From positions 1 through 64,000 of IMG/VR virus record IMGVR_UViG_3300037475_000032: a stretch of 64,000 nucleotides of DNA; one strand, written 5' to 3'. Shown one piece after another: positions 31,367 through 38,741 of the stretch; position 1 is the first letter of the stretch; each line of letters starts with the position of its first letter. The notes beneath the pieces were generated by a model. It worked only from the letters and a program-made list of their open reading frames with translations. It was not told the DNA's origin and did no database searches. The position numbers were made by a program, and so were the translations under genes. The DNA is from a virus.

Positions 31367-32893
31367 ATGTCCCAGTACACTCCGCCAGGCGTCAACGTTA
31401 GAGAGATTGTCTCTCCGCAAGTAGCGCCCTTGCTCGCTTCTCCGGCCAACGTGTGTCTTGTTGGTCTTTCACAGGGCTACCAGATTCGCACGGATCAGGT
31501 ACTTCTTACTGGCACTTCACCCATCCAGCTTCCGTATCTGGCAAGTCTACCAGGTTCGACGCTCGTCTCCGTACTTTCGGTGAAGGATGCCCTCAATCCC
31601 TCCAAGGGAGCCGCCAACGGGTCAGGTTACGTCGTCTCAACCGACTACACCGTCAACCTCAGCGCAGGCACCATTACGAGGCAGGGAAGCGGAGGCATCG
31701 AAAACCCGACTCTCGTCAACGTCACGTACGAGTATGTTCCGGCCAACTACTTCGAACCGATCCGTCTCTTTGACCAAGGATCAGTCGAAAGCCGCTTTGG
31801 CCCGAGCTTCAACCCCGAAGGAAATGGCATCAACTCGCATCTCTCGTACGCCGCCAACCTAGCCTTCCAGAACGGTGCGGGCTCACTCATCCTCCAGCCC
31901 CTATTCACACGCGCTACGCCCGGTAACCCAACGACTGCGGCCAGCCAGCCGAACGCCACACAGGCCGCTGCCGCTGTCACTTGGGCCGACACTCTCTACA
32001 TCTTGCGTAGCATCGAAGAACTGGACATCCTCGTCCCGGTCGTGGGTCAGTCACAGGAAGATGTTACGGACGCTGCTCAGCTAGCCATCTTCCAGACCGT
32101 CCAGGACCACGAGGCTTTCATGAACGGTCAGCAGCAGTACATCGTCGGTATTCTTGGCGAGGACTCGTCTGCATCTGACACCGTTGCTTCGATGTCCACG
32201 ATTCGCTCGCACGCTGTTACGCTCCAGAGCCGCTACGGCGGAGAACTGAACCAGCAGAACGTACTCGTCAACACGTCTGCCTTCGGTGTCCCGCTCCCGA
32301 GCGTCAACACCACTCTTGCCGTTGGTGGTCAGTACATGGCAGCCGCTATTGCTGGTGCTGTTGCTGCCCGTCCGCCGAGCGCAGGACTTACCAAGAAGGC
32401 CATCGCTGGATTCTCAGCCGTTCTCGACACTCGCTTGCTCAGTGACAAGAACATCGATGCTGAAACTGGCCTCATGGTCATTGAACAGAAGAAGACCAAC
32501 GTCCTCTGCCGCCAGCAGTTGACGCTCGACACGACCAGCACCGCCCGCAAGGAACTTTCGGTGGTTCGTGCCAAGTTCATCATGATCGAAAGCATCCGCG
32601 AGACCCTTGAAAACGAGGTCATCGGTCAGATCATCGCAGATGCCAACTCCCCGTACGTTGTCCGCTCGGCCATCAACGCCGTTCTGTCTGCTCTCCAGCA
32701 GGCCGGAGACATCGTTAGCTACTCGCAGGTTCAGGCTTCACTCTCAAGCCTCGAACCGACCACGATCTCAGCTAGCTTCTCCTACAGGCCATCATTCCCG
32801 GTCAACTACGTCACCGTATCCTTCTCCCTCGATCTCTCGACGCAGACGGTTACAGCATCGAGTGAAACAACAAACACGGAATCTACACTGTAA
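31367..32893 (+). CDS. Tail sheath protein
   Basis: 508 residues. N-terminal MSQYTPPGVNVREI is the classic sheath start. A variable beta-rich insert occupies about residues 40-170. The conserved C-terminal half includes PSAGLTKKAIAGF, LTLDTTSTARKELSVVRA and the final beta strands YVTVSFSLDLSTQTV that join subunits. It contracts on injection and surrounds the tube encoded next. The TAA overlaps the start element of the tube gene. Confidence 0.93.
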   Translation: MSQYTPPGVNVREIVSPQVAPLLASPANVCLVGLSQGYQIRTDQVLLTGTSPIQLPYLASLPGSTLVSVLSVKDALNPSKGAANGSGYVVSTDYTVNLSAGTITRQGSGGIENPTLVNVTYEYVPANYFEPIRLFDQGSVESRFGPSFNPEGNGINSHLSYAANLAFQNGAGSLILQPLFTRATPGNPTTAASQPNATQAAAAVTWADTLYILRSIEELDILVPVVGQSQEDVTDAAQLAIFQTVQDHEAFMNGQQQYIVGILGEDSSASDTVASMSTIRSHAVTLQSRYGGELNQQNVLVNTSAFGVPLPSVNTTLAVGGQYMAAAIAGAVAARPPSAGLTKKAIAGFSAVLDTRLLSDKNIDAETGLMVIEQKKTNVLCRQQLTLDTTSTARKELSVVRAKFIMIESIRETLENEVIGQIIADANSPYVVRSAINAVLSALQQAGDIVSYSQVQASLSSLEPTTISASFSYRPSFPVNYVTVSFSLDLSTQTVTASSETTNTESTL

Positions 32894-32899
32894 TAGACA
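32890..32899 (+). promoter_or_regulatory. Start-associated element GTAATAGACA
   Basis: Overlaps the sheath stop codon and directly abuts ATG 32900 of the tube gene. Confidence 0.4.
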
Positions 32900-33547
32900 A
32901 TGGGTGCTGCTTTCAGAAATAGAGTCCGCGTTGGTGGTATCTTCACCATCTTCACCTTCGGTGGACAGCCGATCACGTTCTGCCAGCAGGTGGCGCATCA
33001 GTCACCGCAGCCTGTGGGCCAAGGAGCATCGGCTATTCACCCCATGGACGAGCCATACCCGGTGGAGATCATCACTCCTGCCGCTGCCGGTATGGGTCAG
33101 CTTACCCTCAACCTCTACGAGCTATTCGGCTCCGGTGGCTCGTCATCCAAGGTCTGGGACCGCCTGGGTGCTTCATTCGGTGGATCTACGTCCGCCTCCA
33201 GCCCCTTCGGCTCGACTACGGAAACCAACACTTCAACCAACATCACGCTTGGTGGAGACGGCGTATTCCAGAACGCCACGGACATCGTTGACATCTTCGT
33301 CCGTCAGGCTCAGGCTAACCCGAGCCAGTTGAACATCGTCAAGTACATCCGCCCGCTCTCAGCAGGCGGCTCGCCACTGCCATATACGGAAGAGTACAAC
33401 GGCTGCATCATCACCAACGTAGTTGATGGTGAGCAGATCGAAGTAGGCACGCTTGAGGTAATCAAGCAAGTCACAGTCGCATACAGGTATGTAACACGTA
33501 ACGGCCAGCCAAACCCGGCCTTCGCCGTTCGTGACAACCCGATCTAG
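32900..33547 (+). CDS. Tail tube protein
   Basis: 215 residues placed directly after the sheath gene, the usual order. Beta-rich with VRVGGIFTIFTFGGQP and YPVEIITPAAAGMGQLTLNLYELFGSG, typical of tube monomers that stack into the hollow channel. A Ser/Gly/Thr-rich loop (about residues 85-120) may face the sheath. Identification rests on order, size and pattern. Confidence 0.8.
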   Translation: MGAAFRNRVRVGGIFTIFTFGGQPITFCQQVAHQSPQPVGQGASAIHPMDEPYPVEIITPAAAGMGQLTLNLYELFGSGGSSSKVWDRLGASFGGSTSASSPFGSTTETNTSTNITLGGDGVFQNATDIVDIFVRQAQANPSQLNIVKYIRPLSAGGSPLPYTEEYNGCIITNVVDGEQIEVGTLEVIKQVTVAYRYVTRNGQPNPAFAVRDNPI

Positions 33548-33581
33548 TCAGTAAGGCTCCGGTAGGAGCAAGGAGAACAAC

Positions 33582-34139
33582 ATGGCAGATATCGCACTGG
33601 AGGAGCCCGAGCGCATCGACCCGTTCGAGATCTTCTCCCCTCAGATACGCGAAAGCGTGCGTGGCCTCGCATACGTTGGCAACCTGGAGAAGACCGTCAA
33701 GTTCTGCGGTCACTCGTTCACCCTTCGCACTCTCAGGCCCGCCGAGAAGGCAGCCATCGCCACAGCCGTTCAGCCGTGGCGCAACACCCTCATCGAGTCG
33801 GTCGTGTGGGCCAACGCCCATGTCGGCCTAGCCCTCGTGGCAGTCGATGACGATGACGCCTTCTGTCCCCAGACAGGACCGGAGCTAAGCAGCTTCGCTC
33901 GTGCCCGACTCAACTTCCTCACCAACTCCGAGACGGGTTGGTATCAGCCCACGCTCGACTTCCTCTACACGACCTACTTGGGTCTTGAGAATGAAGTCTT
34001 GCAGGCCATTGACGAGCTACAGGATTTAGCAGAGAGGAGTCAGCAGTCCTCTTTGCCCTCTGCCGATTCCTTGACCGATCCGGGCACCTCAGCCGACGAG
34101 ACCAGTTCGGCAATCCCATCTGCGGAGCCTTCCAGCTAG
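33582..34139 (+). CDS. Tail assembly chaperone, short form
   Basis: 185 residues, between tube and tape measure as expected for chaperones that coat the tape measure during tail assembly. An AAGGAG site precedes the ATG. The body is helical (LRPAEKAAIATAVQP, QPTLDFLYTTYLG), and the last 40 residues in this frame are a Ser/Pro/Asp-rich, probably non-functional tail that is replaced in the frameshifted form. Assigned by location and the overlapping second frame. Confidence 0.85.
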   Translation: MADIALEEPERIDPFEIFSPQIRESVRGLAYVGNLEKTVKFCGHSFTLRTLRPAEKAAIATAVQPWRNTLIESVVWANAHVGLALVAVDDDDAFCPQTGPELSSFARARLNFLTNSETGWYQPTLDFLYTTYLGLENEVLQAIDELQDLAERSQQSSLPSADSLTDPGTSADETSSAIPSAEPSS

Positions 34140-34366
34140 AGCTATTGAAGTATCTGCAACTCCAGGAGGACAAGCTACGCACCGCCGAGCGCGAAGGAGA
34201 ACTGGAGCGCAACGTGTTCGCAGCCAATCCCGGCTTGTGGAAGGAGATGTTCTCGCACGAGGAGCCCGGCATGGACGAGAACGGGATGATGTGGGCCGAA
34301 ACACCGGAGGAACTTGAGGAGATAGCTCAGGAGATGGAACGCCAGGGTTGGGTTCCAGGGACCTAG
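33582..34366 (+). CDS. Tail assembly chaperone, -1 frameshift long form
   Basis: A second frame, -1 relative to the chaperone, opens at 34013 after a TGA at 34010 and runs to TAG at 34364-34366. It has no ATG, but codes RFLDRSGHLS, DQFGNPICGAFQLELLKYLQLQED and a charged helical end typical of the T part of G-T chaperones. Slippage must occur between 34013 and 34139. No canonical X-XXY-YYZ heptamer is visible; weak candidates are T-TTG-CCC near 34053 and T-TCC-TTG near 34068. Confidence 0.75.
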
Positions 34367-34731
34367 AGGTTGTGGATGCTGCGAGTGTGGGCGGCCATCG
34401 CGTAGTTGCCTTCCCGTTCGTAGGCTTCTGCGCGAAGCAGATGCGGGTTGACGACCGGGACGACAGGGGCCACCTTCTTGGGGCGGTTGAAGTAGAGCAC
34501 GAGCAGCACCACGGCGATGGCGAGGACCAGAAGCCCCAGCAGAGCCGAGAAGCTAAACAGGTAGTAGAGACCGACGAGGAAGGCGATGGCGGCGATCTTG
34601 ACACCCAGCAGGGCGGCCACGAAGGCGATCCCGCTACCCAGGTCCCCGAAGCTACCGAAGCCCTCCTGGTGGATGGTGGAGTCAAGGTCTCCCTTGACGA
34701 CGATGCTGGAAGTGCTTCCGATTGTGCTCAT
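34363..34731 (-). CDS. Membrane protein on the opposite strand of the tail operon (122 aa)
   Basis: ATG at 34731 (a longer frame to 34965 is a shadow). Residues 34-58 and 59-81 are two adjacent hydrophobic helices (IAAIAFLVGLYYLFSF, LLGLLVLAIAVVLLVLY). They are followed by a cytoplasmic basic tail that ends in a helix with AEAYEREGNYAMAA. Its stop shares CTAG with the chaperone stop. A near-perfect promoter precedes it. Being alone, opposite the tail genes and under early-type control suggests a membrane-acting accessory gene, perhaps superinfection exclusion (inference). Confidence 0.75.
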   Translation of the reverse strand: MSTIGSTSSIVVKGDLDSTIHQEGFGSFGDLGSGIAFVAALLGVKIAAIAFLVGLYYLFSFSALLGLLVLAIAVVLLVLYFNRPKKVAPVVPVVNPHLLRAEAYEREGNYAMAAHTRSIHNL

Positions 34732-34737
34732 AGAAGT

Positions 34738-34766
34738 AGTATAGCCTAAGTTATGACCTATGTCAA
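34738..34766 (-). promoter_or_regulatory. Consensus sigma70-type promoter, leaderless
   Basis: TTGACA (34761-34766), 17 nt, TATACT (34738-34743), then 6 nt to the ATG at 34731. CATAGG and CTTAGG are spaced 12 nt apart, as in the 4084 promoter. Confidence 0.85.
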
Positions 34767-34805
34767 GGATCAGGGCTTTCCTAAACGAATAGGCTATAGC
34801 GCGCC

Positions 34806-34816
34806 CTAATAGACGA
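34806..34816 (+). promoter_or_regulatory. Start-associated element CTAATAGACGA
   Basis: Lies 2 nt before ATG 34819 of the tape measure gene, divergent from the membrane-protein promoter; the second half also resembles a weak ribosome-binding site (ACGAGG). Confidence 0.45.
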
Positions 34817-34818
34817 GG

Positions 34819-37107
34819 ATGCCGCCACGCGATAACACCGAACAGGACATGCCTGTAGCAAGCGCACAGGTCCCGCGTGCGACTTTGCAGGCCCTCAACC
34901 AGCTTACCCGTCAGATCGAGTCTCTGAACGATTATCTGGTGGCCCAGAGGTCCCCTACGGCCCAAGGACAGATCCAGGGCGAACTACAGCAGGTCGCATC
35001 TCGTCAGAGGGCCGCTCAGGTGGCTCCTACGATGCCTCCGACCTTCGCCGGAGGCACAACGACCACAGGTGGTGTCGTGCTACCCGGAGGGGTTGTGGGT
35101 CCGCCACCTCCTGCCCCGCCTCCGCCTCGTCCTTACCTGCCCGAACCAAGCGAGGTCTCGTTCCGCAACCGCCTCAAGGAAGGGAAGAAGCGAGTTGGGG
35201 AAGAAGGCCAAGGGAACGCTTTCAATCGCTTCTCAGAAGGCTTCCTGGAACCGAAAACACGCTCGGCTCGACCAACGGCCACACCGCCTCCACCTGTGCC
35301 TAACGAAGGCCCCGCAGGTAACAGCGAAACGATCCCGCCAAACGCACTGCCGCCGAACGCTCCAGGCGTCACACAGTCTGGAAGCACACGCACGCCCTCA
35401 GGTGTCATTCCGGGTATGTCGCAGCAGGAAGTCTCGAAGCTGCAACGAGAGGGATTCGAAATCCCTCAGTTCGGTGAGTGGCAGCTTGACACGAAGCTCA
35501 AGATGGCCCGCGATTGGATCGGTCAGTACGCCACCAACAAGGGTGCTTATGACCAGGAAGGTAACTGGCAATGGGGCGGCTCGATTGATGAACACGGTAA
35601 CTTCCAGGCCGGATCAGGTAAGTCCGCCGTGGGACAGACTGCCGCCACGGTCTCCGGTTACCTCAACTACGCCGCTTCACACGCTGCTCAGATCCACGCT
35701 ATCCGCCGCTCCTTCGATAGGGTGATGAACTTCGGCTCCGGGATGCAGCAGACCGGAGAACAGCTAGGTTATTCACCTCAGAGCGGTCTTGGTCCTTCGT
35801 CCATCTTCGGGTTCCGCAACCCGCTAGCGCCCTACACGTCAGAAGCCGGTCAGCAGGGAGCCGGTATCCGCTGGGATGCGGAGAAGATGACCCGACTCGG
35901 CACGGGAATCACCTCGGCCCAGGCCAAGGAAATCTACGGCTCGCTCGCGGGCATGGGATTCTCCAATCAGCAGCACGACGCCTTGGGTCTTACGACAGGA
36001 GGTGATTTGGAGAACATCGCCACTCAGCTTGTCGCCCCGATGGTCAAGAACACGGGAATGAGCCCAGAGGTTGCCTCTCAGTTTGCCAACGCCCTGCGTA
36101 ACGGTAACACCTCGATTCAGGAACTATCCAAGACCCTCACCAACTTGCCCGAAGCCGCCCACACGGCACGCGAGGGCATCAATGAATACACCGAATCCCT
36201 CCAGGGCTTTGCGGAACAAGCTGAGCAGATGGGAGCCACGAAGCAGCAGGGCTATCAGAGCGGCATGGCCTTTACTCAGTCTACGGGCCTCGATCCCCGC
36301 TTGCTCGGCCAGATGCAGCAGAGCCCATTCTTCCAGGGCTTGGCTCTTACCCAGATGGGTGTCCTCCCGTCCGGGATCGGGGCACTTCCAGGAGGTTCAC
36401 AGGTTGGGCTCACAATGCAGGCCATGAAGATGGCGATGAACGCTACACAGGGCCTCAACCAGAACAAGTACCAGACCATCGGGGGTAAGAGAGTCCTCGT
36501 CCAGTCAGGCTCGCAGGCGCAGCAGGATCAGGCCGCTCAGTTGCTCGGCATGAGCCCAGAAGAGTTCCAGCGTCTATACCGCAACCAGGGCCAGAACACG
36601 GCTTCCGCCAACGCTCTCACGCTCTTGCAGGCAGATACGGCTCAGGGATGGAAGAACGAGCTTGCAGGAGCCATGCAGAAGTCACACGGCAACCTCACGA
36701 AGGAACAACGTGAAAAGCTCCAGAAAGGTGGCGAAGGGATCACTGGTTGGAACCAGATCTCTCAGCAGCTACTCAACGCGGGCATCAGCAAGAAGGAAGT
36801 GGGGAGAATCGGCAGTGAGGGATTCGACAAGCGTGCCAGCGACGTGGAAAACCTCCTAGCGAAGCTCAACAAGCAGTCCATCTCCGAAGAAGGTCAGAAT
36901 AAGGTACAAGTCCAGTTCACTGGTGCCGCCGCCAAGTTCTTCCAGCAGGTGCCGATCTCACCCGCGAAGGCAGCCTCGAACGCAGGAGGTCAGTCGATCA
37001 CGAGTCTCGCTACGTCACCGCTTACACAGGCCCTCACTTCCATGAGTCCGCTCGGTCCTCTGACAACGGGGGCGTCGATAGCGTCTGACATAGCAGGCAT
37101 CCTCTAA
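34819..37107 (+). CDS. Tape measure protein
   Basis: 762 residues located after the chaperones. N-terminal 100 residues are a Gln/Thr-rich helix plus a Pro/Gly/Val-rich linker (PPPPAPPPPRP). Then come long Gln-, Gly-, Ala- and Met-rich helical stretches (residues 200-700), typical of tape measures that fill the tube and set tail length. The C-terminus is hydrophobic (PLGPLTTGASIASDIAGIL). At about 0.15 nm per residue it would span about 110 nm, a usual myovirus tail. Assigned by order and composition. Confidence 0.8.
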   Translation: MPPRDNTEQDMPVASAQVPRATLQALNQLTRQIESLNDYLVAQRSPTAQGQIQGELQQVASRQRAAQVAPTMPPTFAGGTTTTGGVVLPGGVVGPPPPAPPPPRPYLPEPSEVSFRNRLKEGKKRVGEEGQGNAFNRFSEGFLEPKTRSARPTATPPPPVPNEGPAGNSETIPPNALPPNAPGVTQSGSTRTPSGVIPGMSQQEVSKLQREGFEIPQFGEWQLDTKLKMARDWIGQYATNKGAYDQEGNWQWGGSIDEHGNFQAGSGKSAVGQTAATVSGYLNYAASHAAQIHAIRRSFDRVMNFGSGMQQTGEQLGYSPQSGLGPSSIFGFRNPLAPYTSEAGQQGAGIRWDAEKMTRLGTGITSAQAKEIYGSLAGMGFSNQQHDALGLTTGGDLENIATQLVAPMVKNTGMSPEVASQFANALRNGNTSIQELSKTLTNLPEAAHTAREGINEYTESLQGFAEQAEQMGATKQQGYQSGMAFTQSTGLDPRLLGQMQQSPFFQGLALTQMGVLPSGIGALPGGSQVGLTMQAMKMAMNATQGLNQNKYQTIGGKRVLVQSGSQAQQDQAAQLLGMSPEEFQRLYRNQGQNTASANALTLLQADTAQGWKNELAGAMQKSHGNLTKEQREKLQKGGEGITGWNQISQQLLNAGISKKEVGRIGSEGFDKRASDVENLLAKLNKQSISEEGQNKVQVQFTGAAAKFFQQVPISPAKAASNAGGQSITSLATSPLTQALTSMSPLGPLTTGASIASDIAGIL

Positions 37108-37889
37108 TGACGGTTGCCAACCCTACTAACAACCGCTGCAACCTTCTCTTCTCGCATCCACAGGTGGGATCTATCACCGTGGACACAGGAGCAGACGAAA
37201 TCGGTTGGGCCTACAACCTGAATACCGCCAACTTCCCTACGTTCGGAGGCGAGGTGGTTCAGATCCTCAGCGTGTACATTGACGACCTGCTCATCAAGGG
37301 CACCATCCGCACGTACACGGACATGGAGGAAATCTACAACTTCTTCGCCTCCTACATGCTCATCGCTACGCAGGGAAGCAAGGGAGTGGGGTCCTATGAC
37401 CAGACGCCCATGACGATGACCTACTCGCCGCGTCAGTGGACCTTCTCCATCCAGCCGATTAGCACGCCGGGATTCACCTACGACCGCGAAACCGTCGCCC
37501 CGCAGTGGCAGCTACAGGCCCACATCGTAGACAATACACCCGATGTAGAAGCGCTCAAGGACATGGTTGTCACACAGGTACTTCACGGAGAGGACAACCA
37601 GAACTTCGCGCTCTCCGGCATCATCTCTCCCGATTCCGGGGACCCAGCCAACAATCCCTTCTCCGCACCCGGAACCACGCAGGGCAACACGTTTAAACCC
37701 CTTACGGAAGCCCAGACCCAGGAAGACATCGGCAAGTACGCCGACTACTACAACTCCCTTATCCCATCTTACATGAAGGGCGATTACTCGTCGGTCTTCT
37801 CCGAAATCGGCTCCAAGCCCGCCTTCGGCACCACCTCCGCCCCCACAAAGGGCGAACAGTCAATCACCGGCGCTACTCAGAACAAATAG
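37107..37889 (+). CDS. Distal tail / baseplate hub protein (260 aa)
   Basis: Overlaps the tape measure stop (TAATG). Beta-rich with IGWAYNLNTANFPTFGG, VVQILSVYIDDLLIKG and YDQTPMTMTYSPRQW, and a disordered Pro/Thr-rich end. Position next to the tape measure suggests a tail-tip or hub component. No firm family. Confidence 0.6.
   Translation: MTVANPTNNRCNLLFSHPQVGSITVDTGADEIGWAYNLNTANFPTFGGEVVQILSVYIDDLLIKGTIRTYTDMEEIYNFFASYMLIATQGSKGVGSYDQTPMTMTYSPRQWTFSIQPISTPGFTYDRETVAPQWQLQAHIVDNTPDVEALKDMVVTQVLHGEDNQNFALSGIISPDSGDPANNPFSAPGTTQGNTFKPLTEAQTQEDIGKYADYYNSLIPSYMKGDYSSVFSEIGSKPAFGTTSAPTKGEQSITGATQNK
37691..37698. repeat. GTTTAAAC copy 6
   Basis: Inside the 37107-37889 gene, flanked by CAC and CCC. 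Confidence 0.6.
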
Positions 37890-37902
37890 AGCCGGTCGCA
37901 GC

Positions 37903-37913
37903 GTAATCAGTGA
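37903..37913 (+). promoter_or_regulatory. Start-associated element GTAATCAGTGA
   Basis: Directly abuts ATG 37914; one mismatch to STAATARGTGA. Confidence 0.55.
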
Positions 37914-38741
37914 ATGGCAAACGCACCTTACACAGGCGGCACCCCCTATAGCTACAGCACGGGCGCTACGGGCAATATCCCCGTCTACGGCGTGCCTTTG
38001 CCAAACCATGCCGGAGTCTCGTTCAGGCCCGACACTGGATATGACACCACGGCAGTCAAGATCAACCAGGCCCGTAGAGAAACGGCCGAAGGTCGTTTCA
38101 ACGGACGCCTCCACGACGGCACTTGGTACGTGGACTTCTTCGTCACCAAGATCAGCATTGACGTGGGGCTTGCCGGTAGCACCGGACAGTCTCGATTCAC
38201 TCGTGACTTCTACCCGCACAACATGGTCATGCCGTCGTTTGCTGTCGAAGGTCAGTGCATGGACCAGAACGACTACGGGACACTTATCGAGTTCGTTCAT
38301 CAGGCTCAGCAGAAGGGCGTCTATGACGGCACCCTTCTACAGCTTGATGTTGCCGGAAATGGCCTCTCGGTCAGGCGTCCGATCATGAAGGGCAGCCACA
38401 AGCCCATTCATGCACAGGGGTTCATTCGCAACATGCCCCGCAAACACGAACGCTTCGTGTACGCCCCGACATTTCAGTTCTCATTCGTTGTCTCCACGAT
38501 GTTCGAAGGCATCTACCAGGAGTCAACCGCATCGAGCCCGGAACAGGAATCGTGGGCTCAGATCCTTGCTGGCCTCGTCGCCCGTACACCAATCAACGAA
38601 GAAGGCGGAGCGGACCAGGAACTAGCCGGTCCTCCGCTCGCAGGTGGACTTGGCGCACCGGGCGCTACTGCTCCGCCACCGTCCGGGAATGGTGTCTTTG
38701 GCCCGCTTGGATCGGAAACCGAAAGGCTCGGGAATCTCTAA
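37914..38741 (+). CDS. Baseplate/tail protein (275 aa)
   Basis: Gly/Tyr/Thr-rich start (GGTPYSYSTGATGN), then a beta-rich domain (GTWYVDFFVTKISIDVGLAG, FVYAPTFQFSFVVSTMF) and a disordered Pro/Gly tail. It ends in the TAATG junction with the large hub gene, arguing for physical association with it. No family recognised. Confidence 0.6.
   Translation: MANAPYTGGTPYSYSTGATGNIPVYGVPLPNHAGVSFRPDTGYDTTAVKINQARRETAEGRFNGRLHDGTWYVDFFVTKISIDVGLAGSTGQSRFTRDFYPHNMVMPSFAVEGQCMDQNDYGTLIEFVHQAQQKGVYDGTLLQLDVAGNGLSVRRPIMKGSHKPIHAQGFIRNMPRKHERFVYAPTFQFSFVVSTMFEGIYQESTASSPEQESWAQILAGLVARTPINEEGGADQELAGPPLAGGLGAPGATAPPPSGNGVFGPLGSETERLGNL

Noticed and set aside
34363-34965. 78-residue N-terminal extension of the membrane protein
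   Set aside because: It would run through the TTGACA/TATACT promoter and the start of the tape measure gene; the ATG at 34731 matches the leaderless geometry.
38552-38740. N-terminal extension of the hub protein
   Set aside because: It overlaps the end of the previous gene in another frame; ATG 38741 sits in a TAATG junction.
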